From Flavobacterium magnum (lineage in GTDB: Bacteria > Bacteroidota > Bacteroidia > Flavobacteriales > Flavobacteriaceae): a stretch of 64,000 bases of DNA. A model generated the notes under the pieces. The model was not told the origin of the DNA and did no database searches. It saw only the letters and a program-made list of their open reading frames with translations. The translations under genes and the position numbers were made by a program. Each line of letters opens with the position of its first letter. The first letter of the stretch is position 1. The stretch lies in NCBI RefSeq assembly GCF_003055625.1, contig NZ_CP028811.1:1612001-1676000 (forward strand). The letters run 5' to 3'. Shown one piece after another: positions 8,925-18,678 of the stretch.

Positions 8925-10099
8925 AGATTCCACTAATGCGAAATGCATTCATCAATGAAGCCGAAACCAAGAAGGCGCTGGCACATTTTATTCTCAATGC
9001 GGAACGACTCAGCATGGACGTAGAGTGCCTTGGTTTCGAAACGAAATTCGCAGCCTACCAGCAGGCAAAAAACGCTGTTCTTTTTAATAGCGGAGGAAGT
9101 GCGAACCTTGCCTTATTGCAGGCATTGAAAAATCTTGGCAGGCTTAAAGATGGCGATCGCGTGGCTTTTTCGGCGCTGACATGGTCTACCAACACCATGC
9201 CGATCATCCAGCTCGGACTAGTACCTGTCGCATTAGATTGCAACCCTGCGACGCTGAACACGATGTCTGAGCATCTTTTAGAACGGCTCGAAACAGACGA
9301 CATTGCCGCCTTCTTCGCGACCAATATACTTGGTTTCACCGGCGATATGGATGTAATACAGGCCATTTGCATGGAAAAGGATATTATCCTGATTGAAGAC
9401 AATTGTGAATCTTTAGGAAGTGAAATGAACGGAATCAAGGCGGGTAATTTTGGGATAGCCAGCACGTTTTCCTTTTTCGTTGCCCATCACATGTCAACTA
9501 TTGAAGGAGGCATGGTTTGTACCTCAGATGATGCGCTGTCTGAAATGTTACGGATTGTGAGGGCTAACGGATGGGATAGAAATTTATCGGCAGAACAGCA
9601 GCAGAGATGGCGTGAAAAATTTGACATCGGCTCTGAATTTCAGGCCAAGTACACCTTTTATGACCTCGGGTACAACCTCCGGCCCACAGAAATTACCGGT
9701 TTTCTTGGACAATATCAAATGCAGTTCCTTGATGAGAACATTCAAAAGCGGGAAACGAATTATCTTCGTATTGAGCAATCGGTACAAAGAAATCCCGATT
9801 TTCTGATGCTCAATCATGATCATATCAGCAGGCTTTCCACTTTCGCATTTCCTTTTGTGTGTAAAACAGCAGCACTAAGAAATAGTTACCTGGAACGGTT
9901 TACCCGAGCCGGAGTTGAAATCAGACCGATGATTGCCGGAAACATGCAAAAACAACCATTCTATAAAAAATATGTCAATCAGTTATTTCCGTTACCAGGC
10001 GCCGATATAATGCATGAAAACGGCTTCTACTGTGGAAATTATCCTGAACTTACCGAAGACGATTTACAGTTGATAGAAAACCTGCTTAAGATAACATGA
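8921..10099 (+). CDS. colD: PLP-dependent sugar 3-dehydratase, ColD/RfbH-like (Lys replaced by His)
   Basis: The protein (392 residues) belongs to the DegT/DnrJ/EryC1 fold, but the internal-aldimine lysine is absent. The segment is FSFFVAHHMSTIEGG, with His189-His190 where aminotransferases have Lys. This His substitution defines the 3-dehydratases ColD (GDP-4-keto-6-deoxymannose, His188 in E. coli) and E1/RfbH. The length fits ColD (388 residues) rather than E1 (~437 residues with an Fe-S cluster). The expected reaction is loss of the C3 hydroxyl of GDP-4-keto-6-deoxy-D-mannose using PMP and glutamate, leading to GDP-4-keto-3,6-dideoxymannose. Gmd, which makes the substrate, lies two genes downstream, and a ColC/Fcl-type enzyme lies just upstream. 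The start overlaps the upstream stop as ATGA. Confidence 0.8.
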   Translation: MKIPLMRNAFINEAETKKALAHFILNAERLSMDVECLGFETKFAAYQQAKNAVLFNSGGSANLALLQALKNLGRLKDGDRVAFSALTWSTNTMPIIQLGLVPVALDCNPATLNTMSEHLLERLETDDIAAFFATNILGFTGDMDVIQAICMEKDIILIEDNCESLGSEMNGIKAGNFGIASTFSFFVAHHMSTIEGGMVCTSDDALSEMLRIVRANGWDRNLSAEQQQRWREKFDIGSEFQAKYTFYDLGYNLRPTEITGFLGQYQMQFLDENIQKRETNYLRIEQSVQRNPDFLMLNHDHISRLSTFAFPFVCKTAALRNSYLERFTRAGVEIRPMIAGNMQKQPFYKKYVNQLFPLPGADIMHENGFYCGNYPELTEDDLQLIENLLKIT

Positions 10100-10917
10100 T
10101 TGTCGTAAAGCTGATAGGAGGATTGGGGAATCAGATGTTTCAGTACGCGGCGGCGAAAGCAATTGCGATAGAACGCAATCAGCCACTTGAACTTGACGTC
10201 AGTGCGTTTGATCATTACAAACTGCACCAGTTCGCATTGCATCATTTTAATTTCTCTGCGAAGGTATTTCGCCCGCGACACATACTTTGGGATAAGGTAA
10301 GGTCCTTGTTTATCAAAATATTGCATTATAAAGAACGTGATTTCGGTTTCAATGCACGGATTTTTGATTTAAAAGCGGATGATCTTTATTTGGATGGATA
10401 TTTCCAATCAGAAAAGTATTTTCTAAAACACAGCAGCACGATCAGGAGGGAATTTGAAATTATTTCCAGTTTGAAACCGCAAACGTTAAAAGTATTGGAG
10501 GAAATACGCAATACAAACTCGGTTTCACTACACATCCGGAGAGGTGATTATGTTGGCAATCCATTGCACGGTACCGATAATGAATTGTTCTACAGGAAGG
10601 CTTTGGGTTTTATCGAAACAAAGATTGAGAATCCGAAATTATTTGTGTTTTCAGATGACACGCTGTGGGCGAAGCAAAATTTCAAATCAAAACACGAAGT
10701 CATTTTTATTGATTTTAACGATGCATTGAGTAATTTTGAGGATATTAAACTGATGTCGTGCTGCAAGCACAATATTATTGCAAACAGCAGTTTTAGCTGG
10801 TGGGGAGCATGGTTAAACGATAATCCCGGGAAACTTGTCGTTGCACCTCAACAGTGGTTTAATGACAAAAGTATCAATACCAGTGACTTAATTCCGGAAA
10901 ACTGGATCAGATTTTAA
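10096..10917 (+). CDS. GT11 family alpha-1,2-fucosyl- or colitosyltransferase
   Basis: This 273-residue enzyme shows the GT11 hallmarks: [17 protein letters not shown] at the N-terminus, HIRRGDYV (the GDP-sugar-binding HxRRxD motif) in the middle, and [11 protein letters not shown] near the C-terminus. GT11 enzymes move L-fucose from GDP-fucose; some relatives use GDP-colitose. It sits between the ColD-like gene and gmd, so it should use whichever GDP-6-deoxysugar this set makes. It overlaps its neighbour as ATGA and ends two bases before gmd. Confidence 0.88.
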   Translation: MIVVKLIGGLGNQMFQYAAAKAIAIERNQPLELDVSAFDHYKLHQFALHHFNFSAKVFRPRHILWDKVRSLFIKILHYKERDFGFNARIFDLKADDLYLDGYFQSEKYFLKHSSTIRREFEIISSLKPQTLKVLEEIRNTNSVSLHIRRGDYVGNPLHGTDNELFYRKALGFIETKIENPKLFVFSDDTLWAKQNFKSKHEVIFIDFNDALSNFEDIKLMSCCKHNIIANSSFSWWGAWLNDNPGKLVVAPQQWFNDKSINTSDLIPENWIRF

Positions 10918-10919
10918 AT

Positions 10920-11996
10920 ATGAAAAAAGCACTAATTACAGGAGTTACAGGACAGGATGGCGCTTATCTAGCTGAATTGCTTTTGGAAAAGGGCTATGAG
11001 GTTCATGGGATAAAAAGACGTGCGTCTTCTTTCAATACCCAGAGAATTGACCACTTGTTCCAGGATCTTCACGAAACTAACTTAAGATTTATCTTACATT
11101 ACGGAGATTTGTCAGACGCCACAAATCTAATCCGTATTGTTCAGGAAGTGCAGCCCGACGAGATATACAATCTGGGCGCGATGTCGCATGTAAAGGTCAG
11201 TTTTGAAACGCCCGAGTATGTGGCGAATGTAGATGGGATGGGGGCGCTTCGCCTGCTTGAGGCGGTACGGATTTTGGGATTAACCGAGAAAACCAAAATC
11301 TATCAGGCCTCAACATCAGAGTTGTACGGCTTGGCGCAGGAGGTACCACAAAACGAAAAAACGCCATTCTATCCCAGGTCACCTTACGGTGCAGCCAAAT
11401 TGTATGCCTATTGGATCACAATTAACTACAGGGAAGCGTACAATATGTTCGCCTGTAACGGTATATTGTTCAATCACGAATCCCCATTGCGAGGCGAAAC
11501 CTTCGTAACCCGGAAAATTACAATGGCTACCGCCAAGATCGCGCTAGGGATGCAGGATGTGCTGTATATCGGAAACCTGGACTCCCAAAGAGATTGGGGA
11601 CACGCGAAAGACTACGTTGAAGCGATGTGGCTTATGCTGCAACAGGAGAAGCCCGAAGATTTTGTCATCGCTACCGGAAAGACAACCAAAGTAAGGGATT
11701 TCGTGAAAATGTCGTTTGCCGAATGTGGCATAACGCTGGATTTTACAGGATCACATGAGAATGAAATAGGGACAATTGCAGAATGTGCGCATCCGGATTA
11801 TCAATTGCCCATTGGGAAAGTCGTAATCAAAGTTGACAGCAATTATTTCCGACCTACTGAAGTGGATTTACTGCTGGGTGACGCATCGAAGGCTAAATCG
11901 CTTTTAGGATGGTCTCCCAGATACGAATTGAAAGATATCATATCAGAAATGGTGAGCGCCGACCTCAGGTACTTTGCCAATCAAGAACCACAGTGA
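10920..11996 (+). CDS. gmd: GDP-mannose 4,6-dehydratase
   Basis: The 358-residue sequence has [15 protein letters not shown] at the N-terminus, STSELYG, the catalytic [12 protein letters not shown] (YxxxK), and the family-specific [17 protein letters not shown]. It converts GDP-D-mannose to GDP-4-keto-6-deoxy-D-mannose with bound NADP. This product is the branch point for GDP-fucose (Fcl) or GDP-colitose (ColD then ColC), both represented immediately upstream. Length and motifs match E. coli Gmd closely, and nothing is missing. Confidence 0.96.
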   Translation: MKKALITGVTGQDGAYLAELLLEKGYEVHGIKRRASSFNTQRIDHLFQDLHETNLRFILHYGDLSDATNLIRIVQEVQPDEIYNLGAMSHVKVSFETPEYVANVDGMGALRLLEAVRILGLTEKTKIYQASTSELYGLAQEVPQNEKTPFYPRSPYGAAKLYAYWITINYREAYNMFACNGILFNHESPLRGETFVTRKITMATAKIALGMQDVLYIGNLDSQRDWGHAKDYVEAMWLMLQQEKPEDFVIATGKTTKVRDFVKMSFAECGITLDFTGSHENEIGTIAECAHPDYQLPIGKVVIKVDSNYFRPTEVDLLLGDASKAKSLLGWSPRYELKDIISEMVSADLRYFANQEPQ

Positions 11997-11997
11997 T

Positions 11998-12996
11998 TTG
12001 AAACCGCCACTTATATCAGTATTGATGCCGGTGTACAACTGCGGGCAATACGTCGCAGAAGCTGTTGATAGTATCTTAAACCAAACGGTTATTGACTTTG
12101 AGTTCATAATCATCGACGATGCATCCACAGATTCTACAGTTGAGATCATAAGACAATATTCCGATCCAAGGATCACCTTGGTTGTTAAGGAAGCCAATAC
12201 GGGATATACGAAAAGCTTAAATATGGGTGTCAGCATGGCTCGGGGGCAGTTTATTGCAAGAATGGATGGCGACGATGTCAGCCTGCCGGAGCGGTTTGCA
12301 GAACAGCTAAATCTATTCACCTCACGTCCTGAAGTAATTGTCTGTGGATCATGTATGACTGTAATAGGAACAAACGGGCCGATAATGTTTCCCGAAACCC
12401 ATACGGAGATTTCAATAGCGCTATTGTCGTCAAATCCAGTGGCCCATCCATCAGTGATGATCAGAAGCTCCAGCCTTAAAAAATTCAATTACGTCCCTGA
12501 AAAAGAGCCCGCAGAAGATTATCACTTGTGGACAACATTAATATCAGAAGGCCAGTTTTATAATATTCAAAAAGCGCTTATACAGTACAGGTTACACGAC
12601 TCTCAAATCTCAAGTACGAAGAAGGAAGTGCAGTATAAAAGTTTTTTTGACTCAAGGCACGAACTCCTCCGCAGGCTTCCTTACAGTAAGGAAAAGTATG
12701 ATGACCTGTTGACAAGAAAATCCCTGATTCCTGAAATCAGTAACAGTCAGGATTTTATAAAAGCGTCAAAATGGTTTTCAGACTTAAAAAAAGTCAACAA
12801 AAATTCAGGGCTTTTTCCGGAAGTGGCATTCGATGACCAGATCAATCATTGGATGACTAACGCCGCACTGGGCTTTTTCACGAATCATCTGTTTCAATTG
12901 TCGACAATCCCTCTCCTCATGTATTTACCGCTCAACGACGTGATACGGATCCTGAAAATGCATGGTAAATTCTTAATCTCAAAAGTGACAACATGA
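11998..12996 (+). CDS. GT2 family glycosyltransferase
   Basis: The N-terminal GT-A domain is clear: ISVLMPVYNCGQYV, then IIDDASTDST and ARMDGDD, the nucleotide-sugar and metal-binding acidic motifs. The C-terminal ~130 residues are less conserved and have a weakly hydrophobic end. It should add one sugar to the lipid-linked glycan on the cytoplasmic face; donor and acceptor are unknown. No ATG lies upstream of the first beta strand. I chose TTG 11998, one base after the gmd stop, with TTG 11974 as an alternative. Confidence 0.85.
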   Translation: MKPPLISVLMPVYNCGQYVAEAVDSILNQTVIDFEFIIIDDASTDSTVEIIRQYSDPRITLVVKEANTGYTKSLNMGVSMARGQFIARMDGDDVSLPERFAEQLNLFTSRPEVIVCGSCMTVIGTNGPIMFPETHTEISIALLSSNPVAHPSVMIRSSSLKKFNYVPEKEPAEDYHLWTTLISEGQFYNIQKALIQYRLHDSQISSTKKEVQYKSFFDSRHELLRRLPYSKEKYDDLLTRKSLIPEISNSQDFIKASKWFSDLKKVNKNSGLFPEVAFDDQINHWMTNAALGFFTNHLFQLSTIPLLMYLPLNDVIRILKMHGKFLISKVTT

Positions 12997-14234
12997 AAGT
13001 TGTGCACATCTGTACAAATTACAGGGGAGGAGCCGGAAAAGCAGCGTTCAGGCTTCATAATGCACTTTTGGAGTCAGGAGTTGAATCGTATTTTGTGTCT
13101 TTTGGCGACGTTCCGTTACTGGATGTTTGCAACAAGCCGACCACGTTAATATCGCCAAATGCAACGTTTCTGACCAAGGTCATTTCAAAGGTTCGGAAGA
13201 AGCTGCAATTGTTTCCATACTTCGAAAAGAAGCTTAAAGCCATACAAAGCGAATTGGAGTATAATATGGTATCATTGCCGTTAAGTGAATATGATCTTTT
13301 CGGGATTCCTGAAATTGCACAATCTGATATTGTCCATCTCCACGCCGTCCACGGAATATTAGATTACAAACGGTTTTTCAGCAAATTGAACAAACCCTTA
13401 GTTTGGACATTACACGATATCAATCCCGTTTCCGGTATTTTTCATCTCCGCAATGACGAAGTTTTGAATCGCGAAAAGGCGGGCGTCTTAAATGAGCAGG
13501 TATTAAAATTTAAATCATTAGCTTACAAACTTATAAAACACGGTGCAGTCGTTGCGCCGTCCAATTGGCTTTACCGGGAAGCCATAACGCGTGACGTGTT
13601 CTGCAATGTAGCTTACTATGAAATCCCAAATGCCGTTCCAGAAATGTATTTCACCAAGTTTGCTGTAAATACCCTGATGAGACAGTACGGTATTAAGAAT
13701 TCAGAAAGCAAGCTGCTTTTCGCTATTTCAGATTTCCGGGACAAAAATAAAGGCATCGATTTGCTGATTGAGGCTGTCCGGTTTGTGAAAAATGAACACC
13801 TGCGGCTGCTTATTGTAGGAAATGGCGACCGATCTCTTTTCGCCAATTATAACTGCATTGATTTTGGTTATGTAGAGAATGATGCAGAAATGGCGAATAT
13901 TTATAATTTAGCAGATATTGTCATCTTGCCAAGCCGGGACGAAAATCTTCCGAACGTACTTTTAGAATCACTGAGTTGCGGAACACCGGTAGTCTCATTT
14001 AAAGTCGGTGGTATGGAGCAGTATATTACAAATGGCTTTAACGGGGAAATGGCTGAGGAAATTACCGGCCCATCCCTCGGGAAGGCGTTGCAAACAGCAA
14101 TCACGAGCAAACACCTTTACAACCGGGATCATATCAGGCAGGCAGCGTATGATTGTTTTAGCAGCCACGGTCCATCTGAAAAGTATAAAAATGTTTACCG
14201 TAGCTTATTGTCATCACAGTACAAGTCAAGCTGA
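12993..14234 (+). CDS. GT4 family glycosyltransferase
   Basis: This 413-residue GT-B protein starts VVHICTNYRGGAGKAAF, with the Gly-rich donor loop. It has APSNWLYREA at the domain junction, then the C-terminal retaining-GT signature ILPSRDENLPNVLLESLSCGTPVVSF, with a Glu in an ExxP-like position. It probably adds a hexose-type residue from a nucleotide sugar during assembly of the repeat. It overlaps the preceding GT2 as ATGA and is followed by a 50-base gap. Confidence 0.88.
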   Translation: MKVVHICTNYRGGAGKAAFRLHNALLESGVESYFVSFGDVPLLDVCNKPTTLISPNATFLTKVISKVRKKLQLFPYFEKKLKAIQSELEYNMVSLPLSEYDLFGIPEIAQSDIVHLHAVHGILDYKRFFSKLNKPLVWTLHDINPVSGIFHLRNDEVLNREKAGVLNEQVLKFKSLAYKLIKHGAVVAPSNWLYREAITRDVFCNVAYYEIPNAVPEMYFTKFAVNTLMRQYGIKNSESKLLFAISDFRDKNKGIDLLIEAVRFVKNEHLRLLIVGNGDRSLFANYNCIDFGYVENDAEMANIYNLADIVILPSRDENLPNVLLESLSCGTPVVSFKVGGMEQYITNGFNGEMAEEITGPSLGKALQTAITSKHLYNRDHIRQAAYDCFSSHGPSEKYKNVYRSLLSSQYKSS

Positions 14235-14284
14235 TCTGAAGTAACGGAATATTAAATTGGGGTTATCAATTAAATAAAGAAAAA

Positions 14285-15346
14285 ATGAAGATACTGGTCA
14301 CCGGCTCAAGCGGATTGATAGGAAGCGAAGTTGTCAGCTATTTCGCAGCGTTGGATCATACCCTGATGGGTATTGACAACAACATGCGCGCTGATTTTTT
14401 CGGACCGGGTGGCGATACCCGCTGGAACCAGCAAAGATTACTGAAACAATTCGGAAATTTTTCCCATTTTGAGATTGACATCAGGAACCGCGACAGCGTC
14501 CTGCAGTTCATTGAAAAGCACAAGCCCGAAGTAATCGTGCATACCGCCGCACAGCCAAGCCATGACCTGGCTGCTTCCAGGCCGTTCGACGATTTTGATG
14601 TCAACGCCCTCGGCACCCTGAACCTGCTCGAGGCCTGCCGCAGGTTTACCCCGGAATCACCTTTTATACACCTTTCTACCAACAAGGTTTATGGCGATGC
14701 ACCCAATAACATAAAGCTTCGCGAGCTAGAATCGCGTTGGGATTATGATGACCCGATGTACAAGGACGGTATCAGCGAGAATTTCACGATTGATCAAAGC
14801 AAGCATTCGCTGTTCGGTGCTTCCAAAGTTTCCGGCGACATTATGGTACAGGAATACGGCCGGTACTTTGGCATGTATACCGCCTGCCTTCGCGGCGGCT
14901 GCCTCACCGGGCCAAACCATTCAGGGGTTGAGCTTCACGGTTTCCTGAGTTACCTGATCCGGACCAATCTTGAGGGAAAGACCTACAAAGTTTTCGGTTA
15001 CAAGGGAAAGCAGGTGCGCGATAACATCCATTCTTATGACGTGGCGACGTTCATTGACCATTTTATAAAAAATCCGAGGTCGGGGGAAGTGTACAACATC
15101 GGTGGCGGAAAGGAAAACTCCATTTCAATACTCGAAGCTTTCGACCTGATTTCATCCATATCAGGAAAGGAAATGAAGTACGAATATATCGACCAGCATC
15201 GTTCCGGAGACCACATATGCTATTACTCAGATCTGTCAAAAATCAAACAGCATTTTCCCGAATGGAATATTACCAGGAACCTGCACACGGTCTTCGAGGA
15301 GATCACGGAAAACTGGTATAAACGAATGGAGCCGAATGCCAAGTAA
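14285..15346 (+). CDS. NAD-dependent epimerase, CDP-paratose 2-epimerase (RfbE)-like
   Basis: This 353-residue extended SDR begins [12 protein letters not shown] and continues [19 protein letters not shown], a pattern typical of RfbE-type CDP-paratose/tyvelose 2-epimerases. STNKVYGD and [18 protein letters not shown] are also family-like. Where SDRs usually show YxxxK, the sequence is HSLFGASK, so Phe stands in place of the catalytic Tyr, which fits a mechanism different from ordinary C4 epimerases. No CDP-glucose pathway enzymes occur in this window, so the substrate may be another NDP-sugar. It has its own short leader after a 50-base gap and may start a sub-operon. Confidence 0.78.
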   Translation: MKILVTGSSGLIGSEVVSYFAALDHTLMGIDNNMRADFFGPGGDTRWNQQRLLKQFGNFSHFEIDIRNRDSVLQFIEKHKPEVIVHTAAQPSHDLAASRPFDDFDVNALGTLNLLEACRRFTPESPFIHLSTNKVYGDAPNNIKLRELESRWDYDDPMYKDGISENFTIDQSKHSLFGASKVSGDIMVQEYGRYFGMYTACLRGGCLTGPNHSGVELHGFLSYLIRTNLEGKTYKVFGYKGKQVRDNIHSYDVATFIDHFIKNPRSGEVYNIGGGKENSISILEAFDLISSISGKEMKYEYIDQHRSGDHICYYSDLSKIKQHFPEWNITRNLHTVFEEITENWYKRMEPNAK

Positions 15347-15371
15347 GATTGAAGAATCATAAACCAATGCA

Positions 15372-16397
15372 ATGAGATCCGGAGACAATCCAAATAAAAG
15401 TACCGAGGCCAAAGTCGCGACCGTATGGCATCACGTCATTATGCCGGTCTATATACCGCACGCGGAAGGGTATTTCCGGGACTCTTTTAAAATACTCAGG
15501 CTGTCATTGGAGTCGTTGATCCGCACGGTGGCTCCGGGAACTTATATCACAGTTGTTGATAACGGAAGTGCCGCAGAGGTTTCAGGCTACCTGGACCAAC
15601 TTTTTCATGAGGGACACATCAATGAGATAATCCACACGATCAACATTGGCAAAATCAATGCGGTCATGAAAGGATTGGCGGGAATAAATTCCGTTTTTTT
15701 TACGGTTTGCGATCAGGATATCCTTTTTCTGGAGCATTGGCAGCAAGCCAGCTTTGCGGTGTTCGACGATTTTCCAAAAGCAGGCGTGGTGGGCATCATT
15801 CCGATGTTCAACACTTTCAAGACCTATTCCGATCATTTACTGTTTGATTTCCTGCTGTCTGACAGGTTAAAGTTCAGGCCTGTCAAAAATCCCGAAGCCT
15901 TACAGCGGTTTTACGACAGCATCTGGACCGACAGAAATTACAACCAGCACAGGCTCAAAGAGATCCTCACGTTGTCTTCACCAAATGGAGAGATTGCCGT
16001 AGTGGGGTCAGGCCATGTTGTAGCAACCTACCGGCGTGATATCTTCGACACTTTTCAAAAGAGTTACACCAGGGATTTGCTTAGTCCAGAAAGCGACAAG
16101 CTCTTTCTCGATCTGCCGCCGTTGCATTCGGGGTACTACCGCTTTACAACCTATGATAATTACGCGTATCACATGGGAAATGCCTATGAAAGCTGGATGT
16201 CCGGTGTTTCAGGACAGGCTATAGCGCGTACTGTATCCGCTCCCCGAAATCATCCAAAATTGAAACAAGGGCTATTCGTCCGTTTTTTCGGTACCTTCAA
16301 AAAATATTTTGTCCAGAAAATTATATTTAAGCCGATTTTCTACAGGCATTTTCTGAAATATAAAGGGCTGCAATCCGATCAGATCAGCACTTTTTAA
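15372..16397 (+). CDS. GT2-like (GT-A) glycosyltransferase
   Basis: In this protein (341 residues) I see HVIMPVYIPHAEGYFRDSF, ITVVDNGS and VCDQDILFL, which follow the GT-A plan (first strand, acidic motif 1, acidic motif 2). It then diverges, with a long C-terminal region ending in basic residues (FFGTFKKYFVQKIIFKPIF) that may contact the membrane. It lies 25 bases after the RfbE-like epimerase, so it may use that enzyme's product. Donor and linkage are unknown. Confidence 0.75.
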   Translation: MRSGDNPNKSTEAKVATVWHHVIMPVYIPHAEGYFRDSFKILRLSLESLIRTVAPGTYITVVDNGSAAEVSGYLDQLFHEGHINEIIHTINIGKINAVMKGLAGINSVFFTVCDQDILFLEHWQQASFAVFDDFPKAGVVGIIPMFNTFKTYSDHLLFDFLLSDRLKFRPVKNPEALQRFYDSIWTDRNYNQHRLKEILTLSSPNGEIAVVGSGHVVATYRRDIFDTFQKSYTRDLLSPESDKLFLDLPPLHSGYYRFTTYDNYAYHMGNAYESWMSGVSGQAIARTVSAPRNHPKLKQGLFVRFFGTFKKYFVQKIIFKPIFYRHFLKYKGLQSDQISTF

Positions 16398-16421
16398 ATC
16401 AGAATACCTAATATCCGTACC

Positions 16422-17528
16422 ATGAAGAAAATCCTGATTTTGGCCAATTACTTACCTTCCGGTGGATGGGGCGGTGGTGTGATTATGCGCAGCCTGACGC
16501 AAAACCCTCCCGAAAATGTGAGTTTCCTTTGGACGGTCCCTACATCGGCCGCGTTACCATCGCCATGGTTTGGCAGTATGCGGTTACTTGGTTTCCGTGC
16601 CGGTTTTTTTCGCGGTCGCGGTTTTTCGACAGCGATATTGCATCTGGAATCTATACTTTTCTCACTGCGGTTCAGGAAATTCCTGAAACAAAATGCCGTT
16701 GACACGCTTTGGATTGTAATGCCCACTGCTTTTCAGGATATCTACAGGCTGTCAGTACTATGCCGTGGTGCCAATATCAGGATTCATGTTTCGGTACACG
16801 ATGACCCGGTGCTTGAGAATGAAAAAAGACATAAACTTGTGGACCGTTTGTTTAGGGGAATCCTCGATAAATCCCATTCGATTGATGTTATCTCCGCGCG
16901 TATGCAACGCCGCTATAAGCAACAGTATGGCGTTGACAGTACGGTGATTACCAGGACGGTGCCCGATAATTTTCCCGGAAATGTGCAGGCGCCCGATCAC
17001 TGCCTCAATATTCTCATGGGTGGCTACGGCAATGCTTCGGCTCCTTGGCCACAGCCATTAATCGATGCCGTGGCACAACTCAATACCGTATGCGGGACAA
17101 CCCTGATGCTGTTCGATCCCAAGCTCAGGCCATGGGAAAGTGACCGTGTTAAAGTGTTTGACCTCATGGATGAAATGCAATTTAATGCGCTGCTGCAGAC
17201 CGTTCATCTGGGGTATGCCTGCGACGACCTGTCACCGGATAAAATAGCGTTCGCACAATTGAGCCTTCCTACAAAAGTTATCACTTACATTGGAGCGGGA
17301 ATACCCTTTGTATATCATGGTCCGGCAGATTCCACCGTAGGCGACCTGCTCAAAGAGTTTAAGGCTGGTGTGATCGTCTCGTCGAATGATGTTGGGGAGT
17401 TGTACGAGGCTTTTATGGAGTTAAAGTCAAATTACAGCCTGTATGCCCATCAATGTGCCCTGGCGGTTGAAGAATGCTTTTCCGAAGCAAAGGTACTGGG
17501 GCGCCTGTATCGCGAGTTATTAAAATAG
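16422..17528 (+). CDS. GT-B type glycosyltransferase, divergent
   Basis: The protein has 368 residues and starts ILILANYLPSGGWGGGVIM, a GT4-like N-terminal strand and glycine-rich loop. The C-terminal half holds KVITYIGAGIPFVYHGPADSTVGDLL, equivalent to the donor-binding region of GT4 enzymes but poorly conserved, with no clear ExxxxxxxE motif. I call it a probable glycosyltransferase mainly from fold-like motifs and location. It ends 40 bases before wecB. Confidence 0.65.
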   Translation: MKKILILANYLPSGGWGGGVIMRSLTQNPPENVSFLWTVPTSAALPSPWFGSMRLLGFRAGFFRGRGFSTAILHLESILFSLRFRKFLKQNAVDTLWIVMPTAFQDIYRLSVLCRGANIRIHVSVHDDPVLENEKRHKLVDRLFRGILDKSHSIDVISARMQRRYKQQYGVDSTVITRTVPDNFPGNVQAPDHCLNILMGGYGNASAPWPQPLIDAVAQLNTVCGTTLMLFDPKLRPWESDRVKVFDLMDEMQFNALLQTVHLGYACDDLSPDKIAFAQLSLPTKVITYIGAGIPFVYHGPADSTVGDLLKEFKAGVIVSSNDVGELYEAFMELKSNYSLYAHQCALAVEECFSEAKVLGRLYRELLK

Positions 17529-17557
17529 CAGCGCCATGCATTGGCCAAAATTATAAT

Positions 17558-17565
17558 ATATTTGC
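17558..17565 (+). promoter_or_regulatory. Bacteroidota -7 element immediately upstream of wecB
   Basis: TATATTTG matches TAnnTTTG exactly and ends only three bases before the wecB ATG at 17569. If used, transcription would start at or within the first codons, giving a leaderless message or pointing to a later start. It sits in one of the few intergenic gaps of the locus, so it may be an internal promoter. Confidence 0.4.
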
Positions 17566-17568
17566 CGC

Positions 17569-18678
17569 ATGAGCCATCGAAAAATAAAGATCCTTTTTTG
17601 CTTCGGGACCCGACCTGAAGCCATAAAAATGGCACCATTGTACCATACGCTTAAAAATCATTTCGAGGTAATAGTATGTGTCACAGGTCAGCATCGCCAC
17701 ATGCTGGACCAGGTGCTGGAATTTTTCGAAATCACGCCGCATCATGATCTTAATCTAATGCAGGATGGTCAAACACTGAACGACTTGAGCGCACTTATCA
17801 TCACAAGATTTGATGCCGTACTCAAAAAGGAAAATCCCGATTTGGTGCTTGTTCATGGCGATACCACCACGTCATCCATGGCCGCATTGTCGGCATTCCA
17901 TGTTGGTGTCAGGGTCGGACATGTAGAGGCCGGTTTACGCACCTATGATAAAACGGCACCATTCCCTGAAGAAATAAACAGACAGCTTACCGGCCGGATA
18001 GCAGACTTTCATTTTGCCCCCACCTTACTGGCAAAGCATAATCTTTTGGGCGAGCACGTGCCCGCAGACCGAATCGTCGTCACCGGGAATACGGTGGTCG
18101 ATGCACTGCATTGGGCAAAGCAAAAAATACAGGCAGGCTATAATCACCCGGTCATCCGTGCATTACAGGCCTTTGCAGGCAAGAAAATAGTTTTGGTTAC
18201 CGGACACCGGCGTGAGAATTTCGGTGACGGCTTCGCCGCGGTGTGCGCTGCGCTTAAAAACATTGCCCAACGGAAGGACGTGCTGATCGTATTTCCGGTG
18301 CACCTCAATCCCATGGTCAGGAAGCCGGTAGATGACCTGCTTGCGGGCGTTGGGAATATTCATCTAATGGAACCTGTGGAGTATCCGGTGATGATATGGC
18401 TGCTCGAAAACTGCAGCCTGATTATCTCTGATTCAGGGGGCATACAGGAAGAAGCCCCCGCCTTCATGAAGCCTATTCTGGTCACCCGGGATGTGTCAGA
18501 GCGGCCGGAAGGCGTAGACAGCGGTTACGCAACGCTTGTTGGAACCAACGCAGAACGCATCGTCAGCATGGCCGCGCAATTCCTTGATACACCTTTTGAA
18601 AATAGAAATGCGAATCCATACGGAGACGGACAGGCCTCGCAGCGGATTTCCGACTTCATTAAAGCGCATTGCCATTGA
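17569..18678 (+). CDS. wecB: UDP-N-acetylglucosamine 2-epimerase (non-hydrolysing)
   Basis: The family blocks are all present across 369 residues: FGTRPEAIKMAPL, VTGQHRHMLDQVL, VHGDTTTSSMAA, GHVEAGLRT, FPEEINRQLTG, VTGHRRENFG and SDSGGIQEEAP. It interconverts UDP-GlcNAc and UDP-ManNAc in the cytoplasm, supplying UDP-ManNAc (or its oxidised form) to glycan assembly. The hydrolysing relative NeuC is encoded separately downstream, so the two have distinct roles. No UDP-ManNAc dehydrogenase is visible in the window. Confidence 0.95.
   Translation: MSHRKIKILFCFGTRPEAIKMAPLYHTLKNHFEVIVCVTGQHRHMLDQVLEFFEITPHHDLNLMQDGQTLNDLSALIITRFDAVLKKENPDLVLVHGDTTTSSMAALSAFHVGVRVGHVEAGLRTYDKTAPFPEEINRQLTGRIADFHFAPTLLAKHNLLGEHVPADRIVVTGNTVVDALHWAKQKIQAGYNHPVIRALQAFAGKKIVLVTGHRRENFGDGFAAVCAALKNIAQRKDVLIVFPVHLNPMVRKPVDDLLAGVGNIHLMEPVEYPVMIWLLENCSLIISDSGGIQEEAPAFMKPILVTRDVSERPEGVDSGYATLVGTNAERIVSMAAQFLDTPFENRNANPYGDGQASQRISDFIKAHCH

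Noticed and set aside
8921..10099. Annotation as a sugar aminotransferase
   Set aside because: The PLP-binding lysine is replaced by His, which fits 3-dehydratases and not transaminases.
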